Source: Eubacteriales bacterium (GTDB taxonomy: Bacteria > Bacillota > Clostridia > Christensenellales > CAG-138). From it: a stretch of DNA of 10,937 nt. Below the pieces are notes generated by a model. The model searched no databases. It was not told the origin of the DNA and was given only the letters and a program-made list of their open reading frames with translations. The position numbers were made by a program, and so were the translations under genes. Location: assembly GCA_030695285.1 (NCBI GenBank), contig JAUYTF010000474.1, positions 1 through 10,937 on the forward strand, read 5' to 3'. This document shows, one piece after another, positions 1 to 6,241 of the stretch; position 1 is the first letter of the stretch; every line of letters starts with the position of its first letter.

Positions 1-485
1 GGGAGATCTCCAATCTCGCGCTGGTCGATAACTGGGGTTATGTGCCGGTGGAGCTGCCCGTCATGGAGGATATGCTCAAGAAGCTCAAGCTCATCGTCGA
101 TCCCGACGCGGTGTGGATGGTCGAGCACGAAGGCAAGCCGGTTGGCTATTGCCTGGGATTTCCGGATATCAACATACTGCTCAAGCGCATCCGCGGCAAT
201 CTGCTGCCGTTTGGCTGGGCGCGGCTGCTGTTTGGGGTGAAAAAACTGCGCGACTACCGCCTCTTTGGCCTCGCGGTCGATCCCGCGTGGCACAAGCGCG
301 CGCTGGACGCGCTGATGTACATCCACCTCTACCAAAACCTGCGCCCGAAGAACATCCGCATGGAGGCAAACTACATTCTTGAGGACAATCTCCATATCAA
401 GAACGCGCTGGAGCGGCTTGGGATGGAGAAGATCAAGACGTATCGGGTTTATGAGAAACCCCTGCTGCAAGCGCAGAGCGAATAA
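1..485 (+). CDS. GNAT-like N-acyltransferase, C-terminal part (5' end outside window)
   Basis: The reading frame is open from base 3 to the TAA at 483-485 (160 codons visible), so the start lies upstream of the window. A GTG at 42 is inside the frame but lies after residues that look like family sequence (VDNWGYVP), so it is not taken as the start. The visible part resembles the C-terminal half of the YghO-like group of uncharacterised GNAT-fold proteins: an N-W-G-x-V-P motif near the beginning, a strand with EHEGKPVGYCLGFPDIN, an LFGLAVDP stretch where the acyl-CoA site is expected, and an ending with ILEDN and LGMEKIKTYRVYEK, as seen when the last strand packs on the fold. These proteins are generally about 370 residues and soluble; the substrate is not known. 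Placement in the GNAT superfamily is fairly secure; the subfamily is recalled from motif pattern only. A short inverted repeat near the 3' end has no T-run, so no clear terminator follows directly. Confidence 0.8.
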   Translation, partial: EISNLALVDNWGYVPVELPVMEDMLKKLKLIVDPDAVWMVEHEGKPVGYCLGFPDINILLKRIRGNLLPFGWARLLFGVKKLRDYRLFGLAVDPAWHKRALDALMYIHLYQNLRPKNIRMEANYILEDNLHIKNALERLGMEKIKTYRVYEKPLLQAQSE

Positions 486-542
486 ACGCCTTTCTCGTAT
501 AAATTTCTTTCCGAAGGTATTGCCACGCTAAAAAACAGCCTA

Positions 543-569
543 CCCCCTTCTCCCTCACCCCCTCACCCC
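543..569 (-). other. Predicted G-quadruplex motif
   Basis: The plus strand has four C-tracts of 5, 3, 5 and 4 bases (543-547, 552-554, 558-562, 566-569) separated by 4, 3 and 3 bases. The minus strand therefore fits the standard intramolecular G-quadruplex pattern of four G-tracts of at least three with short loops. It lies in the gap after the acyltransferase gene and before the decayed membrane-protein gene. Formation in vivo is an inference; the base pattern is directly visible. Confidence 0.55.
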
Positions 570-595
570 TCGGCAGCGTTTTCCCACGCAGATGG

Positions 596-837
596 ATGAA
601 GCGCGAGTTTGTCGTGCAGAAAAAACGGGCTGACGGGGCATATCGACGAGATTTGGGACGACCTCGGCAAATCGTGGTGGACGGCAAGTCGTGGTGGACG
701 GCAAAGCTGGCTTTTTACCCACGCACCTGATCTTCGTCGCGGCGGCGATTGCGACGCTGTTTGCGGTGCTGCCGGTGCTTAATATGATTCGCGGGGCGAA
801 GAAGCCGCCGGAATTGAACCAGTCCCAAGCGCAATAA
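596..837 (+). pseudogene. Decayed membrane-protein gene remnant (multiple frameshifts)
   Basis: No single frame is open across this stretch, but three plus-strand frames in succession give protein-like text. Frame 2 from the ATG at 596 gives MKREFVVQK. Frame 3 at about 625-687 gives GHIDEIWDDLGKSWW, which is acidic and aromatic rather than random. Frame 1 from about 700 gives GFLPTHLIFVAAAIATLFAV followed by LPVLNMIRGAKK and a TAA at 835-837. The last part is a good transmembrane helix ending in a positive cluster, like the C-terminus of a polytopic membrane protein. A tandem duplication with a 17-bp unit (672-688 and 689-705, differing only in the last base) lies exactly between the second and third pieces and shifts frame by itself. 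At least one more indel is needed to join all pieces. The family is not recognised. An alternative is that only the frame-1 hydrophobic tail is a remnant and the rest is chance. Confidence 0.45.
672..705. repeat. 17-bp tandem duplication
   Basis: Two adjacent copies of a 17-base unit beginning TCGTGGTGGACGGCAA; 16 bases are identical and the last differs (G versus A). Since 17 is not a multiple of three the duplication changes frame, which fits its position inside a gene remnant. Confidence 0.85.
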
Positions 838-859
838 ACGCAAGTAAGTTTTCGCAAAC

Positions 860-881
860 AAAAAGGCCGCGAGGCCTTTTT
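860..881. terminator. Bidirectional rho-independent terminator
   Basis: A-run plus GGCC, loop GCGA, then GGCC plus T-run (860-868 pairing with 873-881). On the minus strand the hairpin is followed by TTTTTGTTTG and lies 71 bases beyond the stop of the TetR gene, making it the likely end of the ABC/TetR operon. On the plus strand it follows the decayed gene at 837 and could end transcription from the left. Confidence 0.75.
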
Positions 882-952
882 GTGCGTCTGGCGTGCTTGT
901 TCTGATGCACAAGCGATGCCTGAAGAACCGAGATCCTTTGCTTGCGGCGCGT

Positions 953-1582
953 TTACTTCCCGCATATCCCGAAGCGCACTACGTCCAGCAGCTGATCGAC
1001 CGCGCCGAGGATGCTCTCGTCGTCCCAGTCCGCAGGCACAAGCTCGTCCATGTGAGTCAGCAGTGTTTCGATCACGAACACGGCAGTCTCCGTCTTGAGC
1101 TCCGATCGAAATTCTCCGGAGTCCTTCGCGCGCTCGACCATATCCGTTAACAGGCTCGCGCGCATGTCTCCAAAGCAGGCGGTGATCCGCTCGCGCACCT
1201 GCGCGTCCTCCTGCAAAAGTCGTCGTGAGAACGCGGCAAAGCGCGCGTCCTTTTTCGCGAGCTTGAGCCCGATGAGTGCCATGTTGCGAAACTCGTCGAA
1301 AAACCCGCTGGATGTACGCGAAACGTCGTGCTCCTGAAACAAGCGCAACTTTTCTGCGCCGACGCGATAGAGCAACGAAAGGTAGAGTTCCATCTTATCG
1401 CGAAAACGATAATAAAAACTGCCCTTGTTCATCCCCGCTGCTTTGAGAATCTCGTTGAGCGACGCATCCCGAAACGAATGCGCCGCAAATTCCATCAGCG
1501 CGGCCTCATAGAGCGCGGGCGATTCATCCAGCGGGTTTTTTGCGCCCGTTTCAAGCCACTTTGGCATGAGCAACTCGCTCAT
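953..1582 (-). CDS. TetR/AcrR-family transcriptional regulator
   Basis: A 209-residue protein, normal length for the family. The N-terminal DNA-binding domain spans about residues 22-68: helix one LYEAALMEFAAHSF, then the helix-turn-helix with ASLNEILKAAGMNKGSFYYRF, where the G-S-F-Y-Y-x-F ending and following DKMEL are hallmarks of TetR proteins. The remaining helical part is the ligand-binding and dimerisation domain and is not conserved enough to name a ligand. The start is the ATG at 1582-1580, preceded by GGAGG seven bases upstream. The same frame is open farther upstream, but that would run through the preceding gene. The start overlaps the stop of the small membrane protein as TGATG, so translation is probably coupled. 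It is the last gene of the exporter operon, and the operon promoter carries two matching palindromes, so the likely role is as repressor of its own operon, released by a transported compound. Confidence 0.93.
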   Translation of the reverse strand: MSELLMPKWLETGAKNPLDESPALYEAALMEFAAHSFRDASLNEILKAAGMNKGSFYYRFRDKMELYLSLLYRVGAEKLRLFQEHDVSRTSSGFFDEFRNMALIGLKLAKKDARFAAFSRRLLQEDAQVRERITACFGDMRASLLTDMVERAKDSGEFRSELKTETAVFVIETLLTHMDELVPADWDDESILGAVDQLLDVVRFGICGK

Positions 1583-1719
1583 CAGTCTTCCTCCTCCATG
1601 CGCTCGCGCTGCGCTTTCTTTTCGCGCTGCTTTTGAAAATACTTCGGGACGAAAATGATCTTGAGCCAGACGATTGCGATTACACCGACCACGATCAATA
1701 CCCACCAGTACCATGCCAT
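1582..1719 (-). CDS. 45-residue single-pass membrane protein in the ABC operon
   Basis: A small gene starting at the ATG 1719-1717, five bases after the stop of the second permease, with AGGTGA placed six bases upstream inside the end of that gene. Its stop overlaps the start of the TetR gene (TGATG). The product begins MAWYWWVLIVVGVIAIVWLK: a tryptophan- and tyrosine-rich edge, one hydrophobic helix at about residues 4-24, then a strongly charged tail (about residues 29-45) with alternating K/R/E/Q and ending in EEED. The tight fit between two coupled genes, its own ribosome binding site and the clear membrane-helix-plus-charged-tail design argue for a real gene. No family is recognised. It may assist assembly or activity of the exporter, or simply keep translation coupled to the regulator; both are inferences. 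Confidence 0.8.
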   Translation of the reverse strand: MAWYWWVLIVVGVIAIVWLKIIFVPKYFQKQREKKAQRERMEEED

Positions 1720-1724
1720 GCTGT

Positions 1725-2720
1725 TCACCTCGCTTTCCGAAAGTTGGTTTTTCTCGTAAACATCCACAGTGTCGCGGCAAACCACGGCACGCTGATAAGC
1801 AGCGTCAAGAGCGTAAACCAGCCGGCGGGCGATCCGGTGAGAATCGCATCGAGCGCGCGATACTGCCAGTACATGGGCAGCACATAGTAGACAAACTGCC
1901 AGGCTTGCGGCACAAACATCGCAGAAATCGGCAAGATCATGCCGACCGGCACGAGTAGCTTGAGCACGCCGATTGCCGCCACCTGATTGCCGGCAAACGC
2001 GCCGATGGCAAATGTCATCATGCCGGAAACGAGCACGCTCGCAAGAGCAAGCAACAGATAGCTTGGCAGTAAGCTCGCTTTGCCGATGATCAGCGCCGCA
2101 GCGCTCATGCCAAATAGTCCGAGGATCAACGCAGGAAAAAGCTTCGTCGCCACATAGCCACTCAGTCGCATGGGGCTGACCGCGACGGCGCGGATGACGC
2201 TGCACTCGCGCTCGTCCACAATCGAAAGCCCGACCGTCGCCCCGCCGATGAAGAGCGCCATGAGCAGCATTGCAATCATGGATACAGTATACGCCATCGT
2301 GCCCTTTGCTTCCATCTCTTCGCTTTGATATTCCATTGCACCGCTTGTGCCAGAGAGCGCCATGCTGACGATGGCTTGTGTGCCCTGCACAAACGCCGCG
2401 CCCTCATTGCCCTCCACCAGTATGCGGATAGTGCCGCTTTCCGATACGACTCCGGCCACGGCATCCGTGCCGCGCACACGCAGGTTCAGCGCGTCTGCGT
2501 CGCGGAGATGTTCCACATCCGCAACGCGTTCCAGCTTTGCAACGGCTGATGCGGGCACGGAGTCGTCCACAGCGAGTTTGAGCGAGGATTCGTTGACCGC
2601 GCCAAACACCAGAATGAAAACAAACGCCAGAATCGCGGGAGCAGCAACCATGAAGATTGAAATACCGTTGCGGAAGATCAGCTTAAACTCCCGTGAAATA
2701 CTCATCAGCAATGCTCTCAT
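1725..2720 (-). CDS. ABC-2 type transporter permease (second of two)
   Basis: A 331-residue integral membrane protein with ABC-2 exporter topology. One N-terminal helix (about residues 20-42, ISIFMVAAPAILAFVFILVF) is followed by a large outward-facing domain of about 130 residues and then five or six helices beginning at MAYTVSMIAMLLMALFIGGA. Between the second and third helices is the ERECSVIRAVAVSPMRLSGY stretch, the cytoplasmic coupling segment typical of DrrB/YadH/NatB-like permeases (E-x-G/C-S-[VI]-x-x-x-x-x-x-P pattern). The start is taken at the ATG 2720-2718, which overlaps the stop of the previous permease as ATGA and has a G-rich ribosome binding site four bases upstream; a longer reading frame into the neighbour is not needed. 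It should pair with the first permease to form the membrane channel powered by the ATPase. Confidence 0.9.
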   Translation of the reverse strand: MRALLMSISREFKLIFRNGISIFMVAAPAILAFVFILVFGAVNESSLKLAVDDSVPASAVAKLERVADVEHLRDADALNLRVRGTDAVAGVVSESGTIRILVEGNEGAAFVQGTQAIVSMALSGTSGAMEYQSEEMEAKGTMAYTVSMIAMLLMALFIGGATVGLSIVDERECSVIRAVAVSPMRLSGYVATKLFPALILGLFGMSAAALIIGKASLLPSYLLLALASVLVSGMMTFAIGAFAGNQVAAIGVLKLLVPVGMILPISAMFVPQAWQFVYYVLPMYWQYRALDAILTGSPAGWFTLLTLLISVPWFAATLWMFTRKTNFRKAR

Positions 2721-3697
2721 GCTTTCACCCCCCTGAGGTGCTTTCTTCTGACAAACACCAGCGCCAGCAGATAGGATACCACGCACCAAGCCGCGATGGA
2801 TATCGCTATCGTCCAGGGATCTGCCGCCCCGCCGAACATGGCGCTGCGGTATGCCATCAAGATCGGATAAGATGGGATCAGCCGCATCCAGAACGGCGTG
2901 AACGCAGGGGAGGTGTAGCTCATGACCGGCAGCATATTGACGCTGAGCAGCACCACCATGGAGAAAAACCAGCCGCTCATGTCATAAAACGGCGATGTAT
3001 ACGCCAGCCCGATCATGGTAAAAATAGCCGTGCCGAAGAACGACAGCAGCAGGAACTGCCCCCAATTGATCGCAACGCCGACGGTAAGCAGGCAGATCAG
3101 CGAGGCGTACAGCGTGCCGATCAGTGAGAAAAGCAACGTCTTTGAGAGTACATACTTTGCCGTACCAAACGGGGAAACGCGCAGCGCACGGACGGTGCCG
3201 TCCTGCTTTTCCGCGAGCATCAACGCGCCGCCTAAGATGAACCCGGTCATGAGCGCCTCAAACGCGATGAAGATCGGTGTGAAGCGCAGATTGAACGGGA
3301 TCTCTTTTGCCGCCTCGTCCAGATACGATACGTCGATGATAGCGGGCATCGCCCCGCTCTGTGCAAATTCCAGCTCCAGCAAATACACTTGCAACGTTTT
3401 TTCCGAATAACCCGGGTGCACGATGGTCACGCTGTCTTTTGCAAAAATAAACCCGATTGCGGCGCCTTCTTGAACGGCTTCGCGCAGCGCGGCCTCGCTT
3501 TCCGCGGGCACGCCAAACGCCAGATCCGCGGGTGCGTTGTAGGTCAGCTGCTGTACCGTCTCGGACGCCATCTCCTTTGGCAACGCAAGGTTGACCACCA
3601 GAACGATAACGGCAAGTGTGGCGGTCAGCACCCAGAACAGCGCGTTGGTCAGCAGGCGTTTGAAATCCTGCATACAGGTAGAAAGGATGCTTTTCAC
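2717..3697 (-). CDS. ABC-2 type transporter permease (first of two)
   Basis: A 326-residue membrane protein of the same design as its downstream partner: N-terminal helix at about residues 18-39 (FWVLTATLAVIVLVVNLAL), an extracytoplasmic domain, then helices from about residue 145 (FIAFEALMTGFILGGALML). The coupling motif is EKQDGTVRALRVSPFGTAKY between helices two and three. The start codon is GTG (3697-3695), overlapping the TGA of the ATPase gene as GTGA, with GGAG nine to ten bases upstream, so it is translationally coupled to the ATPase. An ATPase with two unlike permeases recalls the heteromeric drug exporters such as the mycobacterial Rv2686c-Rv2688c group, but the substrate cannot be read from sequence. 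Confidence 0.9.
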   Translation of the reverse strand: MKSILSTCMQDFKRLLTNALFWVLTATLAVIVLVVNLALPKEMASETVQQLTYNAPADLAFGVPAESEAALREAVQEGAAIGFIFAKDSVTIVHPGYSEKTLQVYLLELEFAQSGAMPAIIDVSYLDEAAKEIPFNLRFTPIFIAFEALMTGFILGGALMLAEKQDGTVRALRVSPFGTAKYVLSKTLLFSLIGTLYASLICLLTVGVAINWGQFLLLSFFGTAIFTMIGLAYTSPFYDMSGWFFSMVVLLSVNMLPVMSYTSPAFTPFWMRLIPSYPILMAYRSAMFGGAADPWTIAISIAAWCVVSYLLALVFVRRKHLRGVKA

Positions 3698-4542
3698 GCG
3701 GTGAGCTCCTTTCCGGTGACGCGCAGGAAGATCTCCTCCAGCGTCGCCTCCTGCGAATGCAGCTTGATCGCATCCGCGGTTGTCAGAAACGCGGCAAGCG
3801 CTGCTTTGTCGTCCATCGGAATGGCGCGCTCGCGCTCTTCTCCGTCTTCGCGATAGACCACCCGCACCTCGCGCCTGCCATAGACGCGCTTGAGCGCTTC
3901 CGGCGTGTCCATCGCCGCAATCACGCCACCGTAAAGAAACGCGACCGTGTCGCTCAGCGCATCCGCAAGCTCCATGCTGTGCGTGGTGAGAAACACCGCG
4001 GCCCCTCGCGACTTTTGCTCCAAGATCAGCTCACGGATGCCGACCGCCGTCTTAGGGTCAAGACCGCTGGTCGGCTCATCCAGAAAGAGGTATTTGGGAC
4101 GGTTGATCAGCGCGCGCGCAAACGTCAGCCGCTGGCGCATGCCTTTTGAGTAATTCGAAACGCGCTTGTTGGCGTCCTCGCGCAGGCCGACGCGGTCCAG
4201 CAGCTCCAAAGGGTTCACGGTGGGTACGGAAAACAACGCCGCGTAAAACTTCAGGTTTTCCAGCCCTGTCAGCGAAGAATAGAGGTTGCTCTGCTCAAAC
4301 GACACGCCGATCTGATTGAAAAACGCGGTGTTCAGCCCGCGGACGGATTTGCCCTCATAGAGCACCTCGCCGCGCTGGATCGGCAGCAGCCCCGTCATGA
4401 TATTCTGAATCGTGGACTTTCCCGCACCGGAAGGGCCGAGAAAGCCGAAAATGCTTCCGCCCTCCACCGAAAACGAAATGTCCGAAACGGCGCTCTTTCC
4501 CTTGCCCTCATAATCGTGAAACACATGGTTGACCTGAATCAT
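3694..4542 (-). CDS. ABC transporter ATP-binding protein, ABC-2 exporter type
   Basis: A 282-residue ATPase carrying all nucleotide-binding motifs: Walker A GPSGAGKST (residues 36-44), Q-loop glutamine at 84 (SFEQSNLYSSLTG), signature YSKGMRQRL (131-139, with SKGM in place of SGGQ, common in this exporter group), Walker B with catalytic glutamate YLFLDEPTSGLDP (151-163, E156) and switch histidine in TTHSM (H188). A C-terminal extension of about 70 residues follows, as in DrrA/CcmA-like ATPases. The start is the ATG 4542-4540 with GGAGGG six bases upstream; an in-frame start 17 codons earlier would place the gene's first codons over the promoter region and operator. It is the first gene of the operon and hydrolyses ATP to drive export through the two downstream permeases. 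Confidence 0.95.
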   Translation of the reverse strand: MIQVNHVFHDYEGKGKSAVSDISFSVEGGSIFGFLGPSGAGKSTIQNIMTGLLPIQRGEVLYEGKSVRGLNTAFFNQIGVSFEQSNLYSSLTGLENLKFYAALFSVPTVNPLELLDRVGLREDANKRVSNYSKGMRQRLTFARALINRPKYLFLDEPTSGLDPKTAVGIRELILEQKSRGAAVFLTTHSMELADALSDTVAFLYGGVIAAMDTPEALKRVYGRREVRVVYREDGEERERAIPMDDKAALAAFLTTADAIKLHSQEATLEEIFLRVTGKELTA

Positions 4543-4585
4543 ATTTCCCTCCTGCATCGCAGTCAAACGCTTTTTGTGTCCGCAG

Positions 4586-4601
4586 TTGACCACCTAGTCA
4601 A
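4586..4601. promoter_or_regulatory. Putative TetR operator 1 (start-site proximal)
   Basis: A 16-bp inverted repeat TTGACCACCTAGTCAA with arms TTGAC/GTCAA. It lies just downstream of the -10 element of the operon promoter, over the predicted transcription start, where a bound repressor would block initiation. It shares the TTGAC-N6-GTCAA pattern with a second site 33 bp away (centre to centre, about three helical turns). Confidence 0.7.
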
Positions 4602-4605
4602 GAAC

Positions 4606-4634
4606 AATATAGCATCGTTTGACCGCCCGGTCAA
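4606..4634 (-). promoter_or_regulatory. Promoter of the ABC exporter/TetR operon
   Basis: Read on the minus strand: -35 TTGACC (4634-4629), a 17-base spacer, -10 TATATT (4611-4606), with the start expected near 4599. This is close to the housekeeping sigma consensus. Both ends are covered by matching palindromes, so it should be strongly repressible. Confidence 0.75.
4619..4634. promoter_or_regulatory. Putative TetR operator 2 (overlaps -35)
   Basis: A 16-bp inverted repeat TTGACCGCCCGGTCAA with perfect arms TTGACCG/CGGTCAA. One arm contains the -35 hexamer of the minus-strand promoter. Same pattern as operator 1, with better symmetry. The only local candidate to bind it is the TetR protein encoded at the end of the operon. 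Confidence 0.72.
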
Positions 4635-4686
4635 GTAATGGGTGAAAATATATTTTCGCGTGATGCCCGCGCTTCTCGCGCAAACA

Positions 4687-4706
4687 AAAAAGGCCGCACG
4701 GCCTTT
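4687..4706 (-). terminator. Terminator of the PadR-HAAS operon
   Basis: Hairpin with arms AAAGGCCG/CGGCCTTT (4689-4696 with 4699-4706), followed on the minus strand by TTTTTTGTTTG. It begins 23 bases after the stop of the HAAS-protein gene and separates that operon from the ABC promoter. It is closely similar, including its left flank, to the terminator at 860-881. Confidence 0.8.
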
Positions 4707-4728
4707 CTTGTTGTATACGTGTACTCGA

Positions 4729-5751
4729 CTATTTCGTGTGCGCCTGAACGGTCTTTTTGATCGTGGTGACGGTCTCGCTGATTGCGCCGATGATCACCAG
4801 CACACTAAACGCGATGACGAGCACGTTTGTGCCGCCCACGCTCGGCAGCGCCCGCATCACGCCTGTCTGAACCAGAAAGCTGTAAAACTCCTCGCTCAGG
4901 ATATTCGGCTGATTGACCAGATACAGCGTCAGCGCCATGTCGATGAGCGACTTGACCACCACTGCGACGCAGACGAACACCGACCAGCGGCGGTCTTTGA
5001 TCTTTGCGATGCCCTGCACGATGGAGAGTAGCAGAGACACGAGGATGAACGGAATCAGCATGTTCAGGAAGCTCTGGCTGAAGATATTGTAAAACACCAT
5101 GTCGCCCTGCGCAAACATCATCGCAAACGGCAGCCTGCCCGTGCAGAAGAGAAGAGCAAAGATGGAGAACACCACCGAGAGCACCAGCTCTGCAATGCCT
5201 TCAGAAAGCCGGATTCCCGCCTTGGCGTTTTGCACCTCCGGCAGATCTTCAATCCGCCAGCCGTGCTCGCCCATTTTCGGCTTTTTCTCGCCGCTGTGCT
5301 CGGCGATCACGAAACCGATCGTCGTCCAGACCAGTGCCTGGAACGCGGCGGAAACACCCATGCTGACCCCCTTGGACATGATGCCGCTGATGACGAACGC
5401 CACATGGGTCGAAACGGTCTTTGCCGCGTCAAACGCGCCGACCGCGAAGCCGATGAGCATCACCAGTACGCCGACGAGCGGCACAACCCACTTGAGCACG
5501 CTCACGTATTCGTCAAAATACGCAGGCGAGATTAGATAGCGCGGGCGGGTGCGGTATTTCTCCGCCAGAGACACGGGCGAACCCAGCTCGTAAAGCACCT
5601 TTTTCACGGCATCGTCGCTTGCCCCCTCCGGCAGCATGTCGTAAATATTGGCGCGCAGTTCTTTTTTCACGTCCTCCCGGTCCTTCTCCGGCAGACGGCG
5701 CGCCACGTCGTATACATAGCGCTCAATCAGATTGTTATTGGTCTTTTCCAT
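4729..5751 (-). CDS. HAAS-domain polytopic membrane protein
   Basis: A 340-residue protein. Residues 1-68 form the HAAS-type signalling domain: an amphipathic stretch IERYVYDVARRLPEKDREDV, then KELRANIYDML, and the closing VLYELGSPVSLAEKYR pattern shared by DUF1700/HAAS proteins. The rest has about six hydrophobic helices (near residues 87-110, 118-148, 185-208, 222-250, 258-282 and 305-328) with a charged cytoplasmic-looking loop around 150-175. The ATG at 5751-5749 has GAGAGG upstream and lies 17 bases inside the end of the PadR gene, so the two are co-translated. HAAS-domain membrane proteins habitually sit beside PadR regulators in clostridia; the known theme is control of membrane or envelope proteins, but the activity of this member is unknown. 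Confidence 0.85.
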   Translation of the reverse strand: MEKTNNNLIERYVYDVARRLPEKDREDVKKELRANIYDMLPEGASDDAVKKVLYELGSPVSLAEKYRTRPRYLISPAYFDEYVSVLKWVVPLVGVLVMLIGFAVGAFDAAKTVSTHVAFVISGIMSKGVSMGVSAAFQALVWTTIGFVIAEHSGEKKPKMGEHGWRIEDLPEVQNAKAGIRLSEGIAELVLSVVFSIFALLFCTGRLPFAMMFAQGDMVFYNIFSQSFLNMLIPFILVSLLLSIVQGIAKIKDRRWSVFVCVAVVVKSLIDMALTLYLVNQPNILSEEFYSFLVQTGVMRALPSVGGTNVLVIAFSVLVIIGAISETVTTIKKTVQAHTK

Positions 5752-6091
5752 TGTCCTCTCCCTTTCCGCAGATGTCCTCTATGCTCCTCTGCATGTTCCC
5801 CCATTCTATTAATAGCTGAGCCAGCACCACTTTGCCCTTTACGCTAACGGTGTAGTATTTCCTCGGTCTGCTCTCGCTCGTGTCCCAGTCGCTGGTCAAG
5901 AGCTCCTGGCTTTCCAGGCGGCGCAGCAGCGGATAGAGCGTATTTGCCTCGATATCAATGTTTTGCTCCTGCAAGGTTTGCAAGAGTGCGTAGCCGTATC
6001 GCGGCTCCCTGAGGCTTCCCAGCACGGCGAGCGTCAGGCTCCCGCGGTGAAGCTCGGTCAGGAAATTTTGCATCGTGTCATTTTCCGGCAT
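5735..6091 (-). CDS. PadR-family transcriptional regulator
   Basis: A 118-residue winged-helix protein with the standard PadR layout: HRGSLTLAVLGSL (recognition core start, about residues 15-27), RYGYALLQTL, then IEANTLYPLLRRLESQELL and the wing SESRPRKYYTVSVKG (about 72-86), followed by a short C-terminal dimerisation helix. Length and motifs match the small PadR-s2 type. The ATG at 6091-6089 has AGGTG seven bases upstream; an internal ATG six codons later is possible but less well placed. Its gene overlaps the HAAS gene by 17 bases. A palindrome inside its promoter spacer suggests that it represses its own operon. Confidence 0.94.
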   Translation of the reverse strand: MPENDTMQNFLTELHRGSLTLAVLGSLREPRYGYALLQTLQEQNIDIEANTLYPLLRRLESQELLTSDWDTSESRPRKYYTVSVKGKVVLAQLLIEWGNMQRSIEDICGKGEDNGKDQ

Positions 6092-6110
6092 TTCGTTTCA
6101 CCTCGTGTGT

Positions 6111-6140
6111 ATTATAGTGTGTGTCACACATCATTGTCAA
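6111..6140 (-). promoter_or_regulatory. Promoter of the PadR-HAAS operon
   Basis: Read on the minus strand: -35 TTGACA (6140-6135), an 18-base spacer and -10 TATAAT (6116-6111), both exact consensus hexamers. The ribosome binding site follows shortly, giving a short leader of roughly 15 bases. Confidence 0.8.
6118..6130. promoter_or_regulatory. Putative PadR operator
   Basis: Perfect inverted repeat TGTGTG-N-CACACA lying wholly in the spacer between the -10 and -35 hexamers. PadR proteins commonly bind TGT/ACA-type palindromes at their own promoters, so autoregulation is likely. The binding itself is inferred. Confidence 0.6.
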
Positions 6141-6194
6141 TACTATCTTAATAATATATTCGCATTATATTTCAAATCATATTGTTACAAGAAA

Positions 6195-6215
6195 AGAGGC
6201 GCACTCGTCGCCTCT
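6195..6215 (-). terminator. Terminator downstream of lipoprotein gene
   Basis: Seven-base arms AGAGGCG/CGCCTCT (6195-6201 with 6209-6215) and, on the minus strand, a following TTTTCTTG. It lies 27 bases after the lipoprotein stop codon and also insulates the PadR promoter. Confidence 0.7.
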
Positions 6216-6241
6216 GGTTTTGATTGGTTACAACATTTGGT

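Noticed and set aside
433..965. Minus-strand frames across the gap after the acyltransferase
   Set aside because: Arg/Pro/Ser-rich without signals; they cross the G-rich tract, the duplication and the terminator hairpin.
1583..1780. Longer N-terminus for the TetR protein (frame open to about 1780)
   Set aside because: It would run across the small membrane-protein gene, and the ATG at 1582 has GGAGG at the right distance and gives a normal family length.
1720..2205. Long upstream extension of the small membrane protein frame
   Set aside because: The extension is antisense-free shadow text of the permease in another frame, Arg/His/Cys-rich, and the ATG at 1719 has its own ribosome binding site.
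4642..5031. Plus-strand frame of 129 codons beginning at 4642
   Set aside because: It runs antisense through the terminator and the end of the HAAS gene, is His/Asp/Arg-rich and lacks a ribosome binding site.
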